Assembly (NCBI GenBank): GCA_030533445.1
Contig: CM060080.1
Span: forward strand, 4,964,052-5,028,051
Source: Cyprinodon diabolis
Lineage: Eukaryota; Chordata; Actinopteri; Cyprinodontiformes; Cyprinodontidae
Reading direction: 5' to 3'
Length of the DNA stretch: 64,000 nucleotides
Shown here piece after piece: positions 37,093 to 49,376 of this stretch (position 1 is the stretch's first letter; the number at the start of each line of letters is the position of its first letter). The translations under genes were made by a program, and so were the position numbers. A model generated the notes under the pieces. The model was not told where the DNA came from, ran no database searches, and was given only the letters and a program-made list of their open reading frames with translations.

Positions 37093-39717
37093 CATATTAT
37101 CATATTGTTATTAATTATATGTAATTTTAAATGATTATAGTCATTATTACTTTAGTCGCTATAACTTAGAACCTCATTTTTCTTTTACAAACACTCTCAA
37201 AGTTGTATTATCAGATGCAATCCACTCATTTTAAGAGGGCAGTAGGCTACCAAAATAGTTTGCATATCTTGTCATATGTGCAAAGAATCTTTGTAGATGA
37301 CCTATGACTCACCCTCTTATTGCATGAGAAAAATAATAAAAAAGAAAAAAAACGAAAACTTGTAATTCAAAACTTCTTATTTGAAATCATGGCCTACAGA
37401 ACCACTCCCCTGCACACACGGTCATGTTTGTGGGCTCTGAGATAAAGCTGGAGTGCATGGAGAGGAACCACACATTTACTGAGAGAACATGCAATGTTTG
37501 TGCAGAAAGAGCTCGGGTTACAATCTGACCCTGAACCCTTTTATTCAAGGCAATGATGCTAAGAACTATGTGACTGTTGATGGAAGCCAAGGGTTTAATG
37601 ATCTTTTGCCCTTGAGGCACTCCCCTAGTTTATTCATTCAATCTTCTGCCAACTGCTCCTGGTTCTGTCTGCTTTGCATTGAAAATATGTTCTCCCTCAT
37701 GCAGTCAATGGTACCTACTGAAGTATCGGGATGTTTAGAAAGTTTTCTTCGTCTGGTGTTATCAGTATGGTTAGAAACAAGAAGGTTGCACATGTCTGTG
37801 GGGAGCTGCTTTTACCCATCATAAAACCCTGTGTGATACCCTGCTGAAAGAGAAACATTTTATAGTCCATCAATTAGGACTCAAGCAGCCAATGTTAATT
37901 GGTACCAGATTTAAAAAGTAGGAACTCTTTTTGAATAGCGGCAGATTCCCAATGGTTTTGTGGCTTTTAATGCTTTTTACACTTCTTTTTCTTAATGCCT
38001 TTAAATCTTATCCTGTGTATTGTTTCAGTTTATTAGGCTTGGTTTATAAACTTAGTTTAATTTTGTGTCCTGTGTGTATTACTTAGGTTGTTACCCTTTC
38101 AATGAGTCCATAAGAAAGATGTTACTAGGAAAAAACATTGACATGTTCAATTACTAACCTCCATTTGCATGCGTGCACGCTGTTTTACTTGCAGCCGTTA
38201 AAAGATGAGCTAATAGCAAAGAGGGAGTTGACCACACAGCTTATTCAGGATTATGACTCAATCGCTGAGGCTTATGGCACTTAGGTAATTATATAATCAA
38301 GTAGTGGACCCGTCAGTAGAATTTGACAAAGGATTAATTGTAGTTCCCGTACGAATTAAAATAGTTGTGTTTTACTGGTCTGCTGTCACAAATTTTGGCA
38401 TTAAGCAGAAATGACAGGATCAATTGGAGGATGAGTGACAGCTCTGGTGAAGCAGAAATAATTATGGTGGCATATTTAACACAAAATGGCTCTTAGGAAG
38501 CACATAGATCGATGCAGTGCTATCCGTGATTAAACTGCATAATTAGTAATTAAATAGTCAGGTATAAAGATGGTGACAGGGAATCTTTTATTTTAACCTG
38601 TGTCATTGCAGCTTTTGCTCTAAATCTGTGACAGTTGCTACCAGTAACACAGTCTTTTTTTATTGTAGAGCAACAAACCTATATCAGCATGTTTGCATTT
38701 GGGAAAGTGTGTAGGTGTTAGGACCTCTCTGACAGCCATAAGAGAGGCAGCAGGCGAGGAAAAAGGTGTATGAGTCACCGAGCCTATCTTTAGTGACCTG
38801 TTATTATTTATAGCGGCTGGTAGGAGGAAAAGGGGCAATGGAGAATTTTCTCTTTGTGATCTGCCAACAGCTTTCCACTAATAACTGTAATTTCTTAATG
38901 TATAGGGGCTTTTATGTTGGAGGGAGTGGCTTCTTGAAGATTGCATTAGTCTCATTTAAAACAGACTGATTTCACATTACTCCTTCACTTCAGCCCGTCG
39001 AAATGACAGTGAAACTGTTGGATTTAAAGCAGGTTTCGGCTTTCTTTGGTTGTTATATATAATTATATAAAGACAGGGAAGTATTTGTGAAACTAAGCAG
39101 GAACCTGTCAGTGACGGAATAAAGCAGTGCTACATGTATAGGCCTATAAGGCACCTTGTAAGCTATGCAAACTCATGAACCTTTAACACATTTAGTCACC
39201 GTCTAAATGTATTTCATTGGGATTCTATGTGATAAACCAAAGAAAGTTTTGCATAACTTTCAGAAAAAAGGAAATTAATTTATTATTTAATTTGGTTCAG
39301 TCGTTTAGTACCGTTTTTAGTACCGTCGTTTAGTAACAATTTATTTTGTCAAAGCTCTAAAAATATTAAGATAACCAGTTTATATAGATAAATATAGTAT
39401 CTATGCATGATTGGAATATTTACATGTCCAAATAAGTCTTACTAAATTATCATTACAGCTCTTTTCACAATTAAAGTTTTAACCAGTTTTAACCTTTATT
39501 CCCACATAACTATGACCCAGCAAATTACCAGGAAATTACTGGGTAAGGTTACAAGTGTAAAAATTGTAATAAATTCAAATTCCAAATACCCTGTGTGTAA
39601 TCTAAGTTCTTGAAGGTTCTTGATCCTGTGATTCTGAATTTAGCTGTCCTTTTCAATAATAGCCAATAATTAAACTTTTGGTGCCATAAGCAACCAATAG
39701 GTAACCCAATCATGTAA
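37093..39717. other. Intergenic; homeodomain-site-rich stretch, possible enhancer
   Basis: No gene is seen. Between about 38180 and 38640 there are several TAATTA/TAATTG words (GGTAATTATATAATC, GCATAATTAGTAATTAAA, GGATTAATTG) and no repeats. A decayed repeat fragment similar to 12690-12850 lies at 39180-39300. Confidence 0.4.
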
Positions 39718-40297
39718 TGATCTCAGAATATTGGACCCAGAATTCAAGACGAGACAGGCAGTGGGAAAGTTCAAAGCGTTTATTAATAAGGTGCGCGGGA
39801 CTGCTCGTCTGCTGCGGGGCAGATCTCTGTAGGGATAGGAGAATACAGGTCAGTGACACTGACCTGATTCAAAGTTCAGTCCGTTCGCGGAGGTTTGACC
39901 GCAGTTGCGGCGGGCGACGCCCCCAGAGTTCCTAGAGAGCGAGCAGCAGACGCCGAGCAGCAACAGAGTCCAGAAGGGAAATCCAAGGCCGAAATCAGGA
40001 GACAGTTCCAGGTTCAGAAGCTGGTAGAATCCAAGATCAGATAGGACAAACAGAGCAGACAGGGGCAAGGCAAAAACTCGAAATCCTCAGGGCAGAAACT
40101 GGTCAAAATCAGGAAAACAGACAGACTACAGAATGCTAGGGAACGTCTCACAAAAACACACGAATAACCTGGCGCTGATGGGAGGAAAACACACAACCTA
40201 AATAGTAGAGGAACCAGGTGAAAATGATTGGCAATAATCAGCCGCAGAACCAAGGAGCAAAGGAAAAAACCAAACCCTCAGCGCCAAGATCATGACA
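39718..40297 (-). mobile_element. Solo-LTR-like repeat, probably Gypsy type
   Basis: On the minus strand it begins TGTCATGATCTTGGCGCTGA and ends with CA, the TG...CA layout of an LTR. A TATA-like CTACTATTTAGG lies in the middle and a poly(A)-signal-bearing TTATTAATAAACGC near the 3' end. No primer-binding site or polypurine tract adjoins it, and no clear target duplication is seen, so it is likely solo and old. Overlapping ORFs (e.g. 40198-40599 minus) have no recognisable gag or pol motif. A diverged relative lies at about 50950-51437. Confidence 0.5.
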
Positions 40298-41643
40298 GAT
40301 AAATTGGAAACTCTATTGGCCAGGTTTCTATTTGTTTTGCTGTTTCTAGAGCTATTTTTAATATTTACTCTATGTGCTTTGTTATTAAATGGTTCCTCTG
40401 CATTAGTAGGTCTTAGTATTTTCTCTCTATATCTCACCAAGTCATGCAAGGGAGAAGGGGTCACTGAAGTCAATGGCTTAATGGAACCAATGGGCTTTCT
40501 TAGCTTAGTTTTTACTAAAGTACGCCGTAAACTTGGATTTAGTTTATCATACTGAAATAGTTTAGATGAAACTGGCCTATTTGAAGCTGAATCAGACAAT
40601 AACTGGATGATTTAAGCTAAAGTTGCTCTAAGGAAGAGGGAGACAGAGTCAAAAGAGAGCCCACACAGAGTTTGTAACATTTCCAAAAAATTTAAAATCT
40701 ATTCTTGTGGTCCTGCTTCGTCATATCTAACAACAAGTGACCTATGGACAACTGACTGTCTGGTAATAGTTTGAATGCTGAACAAGGAACTGGACACACT
40801 TTCCAGTTGGTGAACGGTTGACATGGGAAGTTTGGGACACAGGACAGATACACTTACTGTTGCTTTATTGCCCAAGTAGCCACAGTATAAGAGAAGCTGT
40901 TTCTTATAGAAAGTTAACTTGGTGCCCTCTACCAATGTTTGAAAAGAACAAACACCAACCACAGTTAGCTTTTTGTGGCTTGCATCCATTTGATGCTTTA
41001 AATGTGTGAATTCTATTCTTTCTGGGCTAGCTTACAGTAACTCACCTCCCACATGATTTTAGCATCTGACATTTATTTATTTTTTATTGAGCTGTTGTTG
41101 AATTTCATATAATAACAATAAGACTTGTTAGGGGGCAGTGGGTATGTTGAACAGCACTGAAGCTAATAGAACTTGTACTTGTTTGACATAAAATCCTAAC
41201 ATACGAAGCCTCAGTTAAATAAGTAACTACAAATAAACATGTTCAATCTCCAGGAAGTCATCTAAACATTTCAGTCCTCTAACCACTCTTTCTTCACAAG
41301 TGAAAATCCTTGCTTTCGTGGACTGTGGAGCATGCTGAGTCGTGGGATTCCCCTCCATGTGCTCTACTGAGTCCTGCTGTTTTGTTTGGCTGGTGGAGAA
41401 CAGGATGTGAGATTTACACGAGCAGAGATGAACGGGAGCAAGTTCAGACACAACAGTAGACTTGGCAGTTAACTCCCTGATTGTGTCACCATAGAAGATA
41501 AATGGTGCAAAAAAAACAAGCAGAGGAAAGCTGACTATTTTTTTAAATCAGCATGGAAGCTTCTAATTATATCAACTCTGAGGCCTTCTTCGTATAGGAT
41601 GCTTAGCTACCCATTCACACAAGCTCACAACCTGTTGTTGTGT
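40298..41643. other. Intergenic, no gene seen
   Basis: A minus-strand open frame runs across 40300-40600 (SSKLFQYDKLNPSLRRTLVK and onward) but shows no family I recognise. It may be residual retroelement sequence. Confidence 0.45.
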
Positions 41644-41651
41644 CCTATAGC

Positions 41652-43184
41652 CAGAGGTGTCAAGTAACGAAGCACAAATACTTCGTTACTGTACTTAAGT
41701 ACACTTTTTAGGTATCTATACTTTACTCCATTACTTATTTTTCCTCCTACTTTTGACTTCTACTCATTACATTTTCACACAAGTATCTTTACTTTCTATT
41801 CCTTACATTTTTAAAACAAACGTTACTCGTTACTCTTGGCTTCGGTTTAAAGCAGATTTCACGGATTAGCGGACTGCGATGTTATGAACAACATTAAATC
41901 CAAAGATTTTGTCCGAGGTAAAGCTGATTTATTTGTTGTAATCTCTTGTTATTCACACACAACAATAAACAGTGATAGCCGACATGGGTTTTAATAATGC
42001 AAAGCGTTGTCTTCAACTGAAAATCAAACGCGCATCTACACACACCAGTGTGATGCATTCGCGAGCGTCAGACAGCTATGGTGCATTCAGGAGCATGGGA
42101 CATTTCACATTTACAAGGAAAGAGACATAAACAGAACAGAACTTAACTCATACAATAATATATTTATTCAGAAACAGTGTGGGCTTTCTTACAATACTGA
42201 ATGCTCTATAATTGTATTTCTGTTATTTTTGATTATGCACATCTGCTAGTTTTTTATTCTAAAAAAAATCTTTAATATTACAGCAGCAAATTATCAAAGT
42301 TTTTCAAAAGCCTGTTTAAAAGCTCCAAATGAGGCTTCAGATCGTACAGCGACAATTCCGCTGTCATTGTTTTACAGGGCAGAATTTGCATTTGCTGAAT
42401 CTCATCTTTTAACTAGTGATGGATATACAGGAATACAGTCATACAAGTGTAAACTCCTCTCAGATAGAACAGGATGCAATATTTGGCAGTTTAAATTTTT
42501 ATTTTTTCATCTTTTTTTTTTTATTATTCAAAGTAACATGAATGCATAAATACGTCATTTTATTTCAGTGTTAAATTCTGTTTAAAGTAACAGATCATTA
42601 AAAATGTCTCCTGACATTTACTGGTTGATTTTTTTTATTCGGACCCCACTGATTTTTTTATTAGTTACCCGTTCTTTAATGTTTCTAAATATATATTTCT
42701 CGTCATGTGTGCCATCCAATGCAGATCATTGGTGCCATCCACATCTAGTGAAAACTAGTGTAATTGGATGAGTCATAGAACGCAAACACTCATTGGTTAG
42801 CTAAAGGAAATCATCAGAAGCAAGCCGGTGTTCTTCAAACTGTAAACAAGAATTGTCTATGCCATGCTACGATGTTGGATTCAGAAAAAGATGTTGAACT
42901 GTCTGAAAGGTCAGACACAGGTGAGAGCGTATCGTGAGATGGAGACAGAGACCAACAAGACCTCCCTCATCCTTGGCCCTATCTCAAAGAATTTTTTGAA
43001 ATAGTCGAAAAATGACTTTACTTTATACTTTTATACTTTAAGTAGTTTTTGGAGCACATACTTTTTCACTTTTACTTGAGTAAAAAAGGTCAAGTTGATA
43101 CTTCTACTTTTACCAGAGTGTTTTTAAGCTGCAGTATCTATACTTCTACTTAAGTAACAAATGTGTGTACTTTTGACACCACTG
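41652..43184 (+). mobile_element. hAT DNA transposon, internally deleted, perfect 8-bp target duplication
   Basis: The 1533-bp element is flanked by CCTATAGC on both sides (41644-41651 and 43185-43192). The left end is CAGAGGTGTCAAGTAAC and the right, reversed, CAGTGGTGTCAAAAGTAC. Subterminal ACTTAAGTA-type palindromes cluster at both ends, typical transposase binding repeats. A short plus-strand remnant of a transposase N-terminus is present at 42872-43015. The rest has no coding capacity. Confidence 0.9.
42872..43015 (+). pseudogene. hAT transposase N-terminal remnant
   Basis: A frame starts MLDSEKDVELSERSDTGESV, is stopped by TGA at 42935-42937, and continues in frame with HPWPYLKEFFEIVEK before a second stop. 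The WPYL-x-FF-x-IV block precedes the BED zinc finger in fish hAT transposases (known). A GTGAGA after the first exon-like part could be a donor, so the first stop may lie in an ancestral intron. The finger and the catalytic domain are missing. Confidence 0.5.
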
Positions 43185-43192
43185 CCTATAGC

Positions 43193-44204
43193 CATGAGAT
43201 CAATGGGAACCTGGGGTGAATGTTGATGGCACACAGAAGGACAGGCTGGTAAGGACCTGTTTTTTCAGATGTAGACTAACCCTTTACACAACATCCACAA
43301 AAGAGGAGCATTATGACAAAACAAAACCTTTCTCTCACCTTTCTTTAATCATAATTTGTAAGTAAAAGGGGCAATGCGTACAAATGACAGCTAGTGTTTT
43401 AAATTTGAGCCTCCGCAGTTTTGCACAAGTTGCCAAGTAAAGAGATGAGGAGGTAACACAGCTAAAATTTAAATGGCGAGTGAAGACGACTCAGCCACAG
43501 TAATTTTCTGTGCAAGTCCTTTTAAAGGATGCTAAGGTTTCTTAGGTAGTGTTGAGACTATTTCTGGTCTGCTTCTCTTGCTGGGTTACATGTTTGCAGA
43601 CTGCTGCTCTTTTGCCAACAAATAATACCAAATCCTAGGAATTCTCAGATGATTGGCTCCAGAACCAGGAAGTAAACATGGGATTCAAACTGAAACAATA
43701 AGTTTGAAAAAGAAAAAAAAGACCGAACCCATGTTGATGGAGTGGAACAATTGTTTATAGGGAATGTTACTCAAATCCCTGGTGACAGATGAGATTGATT
43801 TTAGTTTATTTTATAGTAAATCACTTTTTTATTGCTCATTTAAAGCTATTCTGTTTTCTGAGCAAACCACAACAGACTCAACCCGACATGATACAATTTG
43901 TCTTTGATCCAAAGACTCAACAGAGACTGGACCTAAAATCACTGTAAATGAACTGGCCTTTTCTTTCCATGACTGTCCCCGGATCCGCCTCATAGACAAA
44001 GCCTAGCACACTTCCAAGCCTTGGTTTTCCCCAAGCAGCTACAGTAAGGCTGCCTGCCCCAACTGTGGCCGAGGGAAGTTTTCTTTGCTCACCATCCCTG
44101 TAGCCTATTCTGAGAAGCCGAGCACGGCAGCCACATTCGGACGAGCTAGCGTCCCTGCATCTGAATGTCATCTTTTTACCAGAAAGGCCCCAGTTAAATT
44201 CATT
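43193..44204. other. Intergenic, no gene seen
   Basis: Noncoding sequence with no repeat boundary recognised. Confidence 0.5.
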
Positions 44205-44760
44205 TCATTTCAGTTTATTTATATTATGCTGAATCACAACCCATGTCATCTCAAGGTACTTTACAATTCAACCAGATCATATTGTCAAATTGATTCAAAG
44301 ATTTCTATCTAAGGAATACCAGTTGATTGCATCGACTCATTGACTCGAAGTCACCAAGCATGGTTTTGGCCACAGTGGATAGGAAAAAAAACACCCTTTT
44401 AACAGGAAGAAACCTCCAGCAGAACCAGGCTCAGTGTGAGCGGCCATCTGCTGAGGCTGACTGGGGTTCAGGGAGACAGAAGTAGACAGAAAAAGAAGCA
44501 GATTTAAAAAAGGCAACTGTCAACCAGCCCAATCCAGGAAACACACAACCAGGCAGACAAGCTCCGAGCCAGCTCGTATGTCAGAGGATGAAGAGAGCAC
44601 ATCCAGTTAGTCACAGTCAGAGAAACAGGATTAATCTGAAAAACAGGCCGATCTCCAACATCTAGAAACAAAGGTGTTGATGGCAGCAGCACAGCTAATA
44701 TTTCTCTCCAGAATGGAGTCACAACCAAACAGAAACAGACCCAGTAGAGCCATCATCTAG
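44205..44760 (-). mobile_element. L2 LINE 3' UTR (minus)
   Basis: This is the reverse complement of the family tail: CAGTTTATTTATATTATGCT, GGAAGAAACCTCCAGCAGAA, AGAGGATGAAGAGAGCACAT. It parallels 24250-24872 and 45880-46365. The 74-codon frame within it is not a gene. Confidence 0.8.
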
Positions 44761-45109
44761 GAAAATTGAGTTTAAGATGAAGAAACTGGAAGATATTTGT
44801 AATTTTTGTGAACTGATGTGTTTATAATAATAACTTCTGGCAGTTGTTTGAACTAGATTTCAATGTGTGTTGGGTTGTGTGTTAAACTTGAACTGGCCTT
44901 CTTAGCCATCAGATTTAAATTCAAACGAATATCATTAAAGAAGGCAGTTGGAGCAAACAAGTTATTAAGCCTCACTGAGCAGAATGCTGTTGCACATAAA
45001 GACTTAGTAATGATTCAGATTAAGACGTGTCTTAGAAGTTATGTGTGCAAAGTAATTCAACCTTCATTATATTTTTATGACACATTCTAACATCTTGCAC
45101 TCCACACCT

Positions 45110-45720
45110 ATAACAAGCTGTGGGAGGCATTCCTCAGAAATCTTGGCCCATACTGATATGAAAGCATCACTTGCAGCATATTTGGTGGTTGCCCATCCAT
45201 GAAAAGAATCTCCTGTTTCACCACATCCCAAAGGTGCTCTGCTGTATTCAGATCTGGTAATTGTTGAGGCAATTAGAGGTGAGTGAAATCCTTATCTGGT
45301 TCAATGAACTGGTTTCAGATGATCTAAGCTGATATTGTGAATTATTTTGCTGGCCATAAAAAGATGGGGACACTGTGGACATGGATTGAGGGGTGAACAT
45401 AGCCAACAATACTAAGATGTGCCAGAAATGTATTCTCCAAGCCTAAATCCAATCCCATTGGAACTGAAAATGTTTTTTTTCTCCAATGTGTTGTTGCACA
45501 ATTATGGCAAACCTAGGGAAATTATATCCTCAGTTTCCTGTTCCGAGGTGAAATGAGTGAAATCTGATGTGGTCTACTTCTGCAGAATAACATCTGGTTC
45601 AAAGTTGACCTGTGTTCACAGGTTTTGTTCTGGTTATACAATCTGCTGTTCTATGTTTACCACATTAAGCCATTCTGGCCATTTCATACTATCTTCTGAT
45701 CTCATAGATATAGAAGACCT
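45110..45720 (-). pseudogene. Decayed Tc1/mariner transposase related to the DD36E element
   Basis: Aligned by eye to 21460-22225, this stretch keeps the same order of words: GGCATTCCTCAG, CATCCATGAAAAGAATCTCC, ACCACATCCCAAAGGTGCTC, CAGATCTGGTAATTG, ATAGCCAACAATACTAAGAT, CTCAGTTTCCTGTTC. Many indels and substitutions have destroyed the frame, and a segment between about 45430 and 45520 is lost. It corresponds to much of the catalytic domain and linker on the minus strand. No intact terminal repeats are visible. It is an old relative, not a copy of the intact element. Confidence 0.8.
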
Positions 45721-45879
45721 TTGGAGTTACCTGTTGGAAGTCTTCATTTTTTCAGCCCCTTCTTCATACATTCAGTAACCATCGATTCATACTGATTTTT
45801 TAACTCAAAGGTTGGTGGTTGTTGGACAGGATGTACCTAAACTGAATTATCTGTTTCTTCATCATCTGTCTAAACGATC

Positions 45880-46365
45880 CCAGATATGTACCATTGATAA
45901 CACACAATGGCTGATTCTTAAAGCTGATTTCTCTTCCCCTATTTCCATGATGACCGTGACTAACTGGATGTGCTCTCTTCATCCTCTGACATGGGAGCTG
46001 GCTCGGAGCTCGTCTGCCTGGCTGTGTGTTTCCTGGACGGGTCTGCCTTTTACAGTTGCTTTTTCTATCTCTGCTTCTGTCTCCTTGAACCACAGTCGGC
46101 CTCAGCAGTTGGCCGCTCCAACTGAGCCTGGTTCTGCTGGAGGTTTCTTCCTGTTAAAAGGGAGTTTTTCCTCTCCACTGTCGCTACAAGCATGTTTAGT
46201 GTGAGGGATTGCATTCGAGTCAATGAGTAAATGCAATCAGCTGGTTTTCCTTTGATAGAAAACTTTGAATCAATTTGACTGTATGATATGATAAACTGTA
46301 AAGTGCCTTGAGATGACGTGTTGTGAATTGATGCTATAGAAATAAACTAAACTGAATTGAATGAC
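45880..46365 (+). mobile_element. L2 LINE 3' UTR (plus)
   Basis: It contains TAACTGGATGTGCTCTCTTC, GGAGGTTTCTTCCTGTTAAA, GAGTTTTTCCTCTCCACTGT and the 3' end GTAAAGTGCCTTGAGATGAC, ending in GAAATAAACTAAACTGAATT. It matches 24250-24872 closely. A decayed further tail (TAGAGTGCCTTAAGATGCTG) lies at 46695-46745. Confidence 0.8.
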
Positions 46366-48445
46366 ACAAATGACACAATGGAAACAAATGCTTAACTAGT
46401 CTCAACAAAAAAACATACATTTACAAATCAAGCAAAGCATTAACAACGGATGGAGGGAGCAGCAACGCATGCACTTTATTTAATCTCAAATGCACTAATG
46501 AATAGATATTGTTATGATAAATAAGTAAACGCCCTACATGTTTTTCAGAAGATTCTGAAACAAAAACGTGTGATATCATTGACTTTGCTTCGTTCAAAGC
46601 CATCTGCCCTTTTGGGCAGATTGCTCAATGCAGAGTTTATTTCAATGGAAAACTTTTTAACCGGTATGTCCATATGAGCAGATTTGACTTTGTAGAGTGC
46701 CTTAAGATGCTGGGTTATAAATTGGTGCTATAAAAATAAAAAGGATAAATCCTTCATCAATATCACTACAAAGGCTTTGAGGTGATTGGGGGTGGGTGTA
46801 TGCTTCTGATTGCAGCTGTAGCCACTGCTGGCCTTTTAGCGCCTCCCAAATAAGGACCAAATTAGAGAGAGAGATACGTTGTCCTTCCTCTTTGCTGCAG
46901 TTAAAAACCTTTAATCTTTCATTTCAACTGACTTTAAAGAGAGATGTGATTCACACCGACATACTTCTGTCAGTAAAAAGTGAAGAGAAGAAAGGGGAAG
47001 GAGAGGTATGTGTGTGTGAGGTTGATTTAGGGCAGTACTGTCATCCCTACTAATATGGAGGCTAAGCCACAGAGCCCACCCCCCAGCCCCAGGCGGGCAG
47101 ATGGTGGGGTGGGCAGCAAAGGGTTGGGGGTCTGCTATCTCCAATTCTCAGCTGCACTTGTAAGATATGTGCTATGTATGAAATGTTTTGGCACAGATCC
47201 ATGTCCTTCAACTCCCTGTGCACCCTGAGCTGCTCCACCCAAGCCAGCTGTGTCAGTGTGGGCTCACTGGGCCCTGACAGCCGGGATCAAAACAACTGTG
47301 ACACAGTCCGCCAACAAAACAAGAGAGCACCTACGATAAGCCTCCCGTAGCTACATCACAAGAGCAGAAGTGTGTTCTGAGCGGTGGCAGTAAAAAACGT
47401 CTCTGTATTTCTGCCTTCATCAAACGCAGTGATGGCTAATGCATTAGTCAGTCATTGTGTCATCTTGTGATCTTGCCGAACACAATTAGCTCCTTAAGCT
47501 GAGCTGGAAGCCGAACGTGAACTAACATGAACCTCAAAGCTTTGTATCCAGATCAAGAGAAAGCTCTAACATTCAAGAAAACTTTGTTACCTTTCAGCAC
47601 TGAAAGTGAGTACACAAACTTCACAGAGACGTTTGGAGGTAAAACTCAAATAAAATGACTCAGTGACAGGGTCAAAAAAAAAAAAAAGGTTGGTGAAGGT
47701 TACCTTTAGTCCATATGGACCAAAGACAGGAAATGTGTTCCTTCCTTTATGATTATTCTGGGATAGAATCAGCCCAAAGGTAGACATGAGAGACTCTAAA
47801 TAATATACAGCTCTGCTTACTTTAAGTGGGCAGATGTTTTCAGGGAGGAACAGGAGTTATTTGGATCTCTGTGTGAGTTAAAATGGGAATAAAAGGGAAA
47901 AAAGGGGAAGAATAAAACATCAAAGCTCTGACACATGGAGTCTGAATACATAAGGTTATGCAACATCAACTAGCAGATAGTAGTGAGCTTGAAGGAAAAT
48001 CACAAATTGAATTCAACTCTTTTTTTTATAAATACAAATCTGAAAAGTGATCTGATTAGTGCTCAACCCACCTGAAAACCTGTGAAACCACCGAAACTGT
48101 AACTACACAATACCTTTAAATTTTTCCAGAGTACAGATTTATCCCATTCTTTTTAGCAGAACAGCTTAAGATCAATTACATTACATTAAGACAGTACAGT
48201 ACAGGTCTTTGGAATATTATTCAAACCCAGGAGACGTGTGTCGAGGAACAAAGCTTTTGTATATTATTCACTTACTCTTCCACTGACCCCCCCTAGTCTT
48301 TTACAGCTTCTTACATGTTTCCATAGAGTAATTTCCTTTAATTTGCTGCCTCAACAGGGGCGCAGGTAGATGGAGGGAAAAGGGTGGCCATGGCCACTTT
48401 TTGCCACTCTATAGCAATCCCTACCAGGTGATCTTTTTCAACTCT
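46366..48445. other. Intergenic, no gene seen
   Basis: No gene is seen. A short LINE-tail-like fragment lies at 46645-46745 and an A13 run near 47675. Confidence 0.5.
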
Positions 48446-48775
48446 ATCCATCTTCTCTAGCTTATTTGTTAGGATGGAAATTGGTGTTCATCTCCAGCAG
48501 TCTCTGGGCGAAAGGAAAGGTACACCTTGAATAGTTCAACAGTCTGTTGTAGGGCAACACAGAGACACACAGAGACATACAACCATGCAAACACTCACAA
48601 CTAAGGGACATTTAGGGACGCCAATTAATCTAACGGGCATGTGGTTGTATGGGAGGAATCCTTAGTACATAGAGAGGATCTACACATGGAGAACCTGCAA
48701 CCATCATGCAGAAACTCCCTAAGCCAGGAATAAAACCTACAACCTTCTTCAAGGCAACAGTGCTACACACATGGA
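48446..48775 (+). repeat. Interspersed repeat, same family as 13228-14065
   Basis: It shares TTCATCTCCAGCAGTCT, GGGCAACACAGAGACACAC, ACCATGCAAACACTCACAAC and CCAATTAATCTAACGGGCAT with the older repeat split by the helicase-exon element. It is heavily decayed. Confidence 0.6.
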
Positions 48776-49109
48776 AGCCTTATAGTTCTGCTGCCATCAT
48801 TAATAAATCTACAAGAAACCATCTCTGCTTCTGCACCACTCCCCCCACACCAGCATACAGCCCTGCCTCTTATCATGTTCAGAATTTAGATTGGACAGAT
48901 CTCTTTGAGAGGTATAAAACTTGTTCTATCACCTAAGTCTGATTTTAAAGTCTCTGTCTGCATGTCTTTCTTGGCCTTCTTAATGCTGTTTATTCATAAT
49001 TGTTCTCTAGCAAACCTCAGAGGTCTTCAAAGCTAAGCTGCATTTAGCTATTAGTTCATTATTAACTGGCCATTTTAAAGGGGTTTGTGGTGCTTTATTT
49101 TATTTCCAG

Positions 49110-49174
49110 GTGTCAAAGTGAAGAAGGTGGAAGCCAAACACACAACCAACTTGTCAGGTTCTAAAGATGAAGAG
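49110..49174 (+). CDS. Candidate internal exon of a small spliced gene (speculative)
   Basis: A pyrimidine-rich acceptor (TTTATTTTATTTCCAG) precedes this 65-base exon, and GTATGA follows. Two bases complete the codon left by the exon ending at 34596; the rest reads VKVKKVEAKHTTNLSG, then SKDEE with no stop. The other two frames contain stops. It ends in phase 0, matching the next exon at 49377. Confidence 0.3.
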
Positions 49175-49376
49175 GTATGAAGACTTTGTTTTCTATGTGG
49201 TCTGAATTGTACCATTATCTTTAGTGTGTGCAGCTCTCAAATAATACCTTGTGAAACTGTATACATCCACATATTTTTTTTGTTGCTATACTTGAACCAT
49301 GTTCTTCTGTCAGGAGTGTATTTTTGGGTGACTGGAACAGATAATCAGCTTTTTAGTCGTCCTGTTCCTCCCACAG

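Noticed and set aside
40198..40599. 133-codon minus-strand frame running into the LTR-like repeat
   Set aside because: It has no gag, protease or integrase motif, and its end lies within the noncoding LTR-like repeat.
44504..46204. Open frames of 74-130 codons with CSLHPLTWELA-like text
   Set aside because: They lie wholly or largely in the repeated L2 3' UTR and recur at each copy in both orientations.
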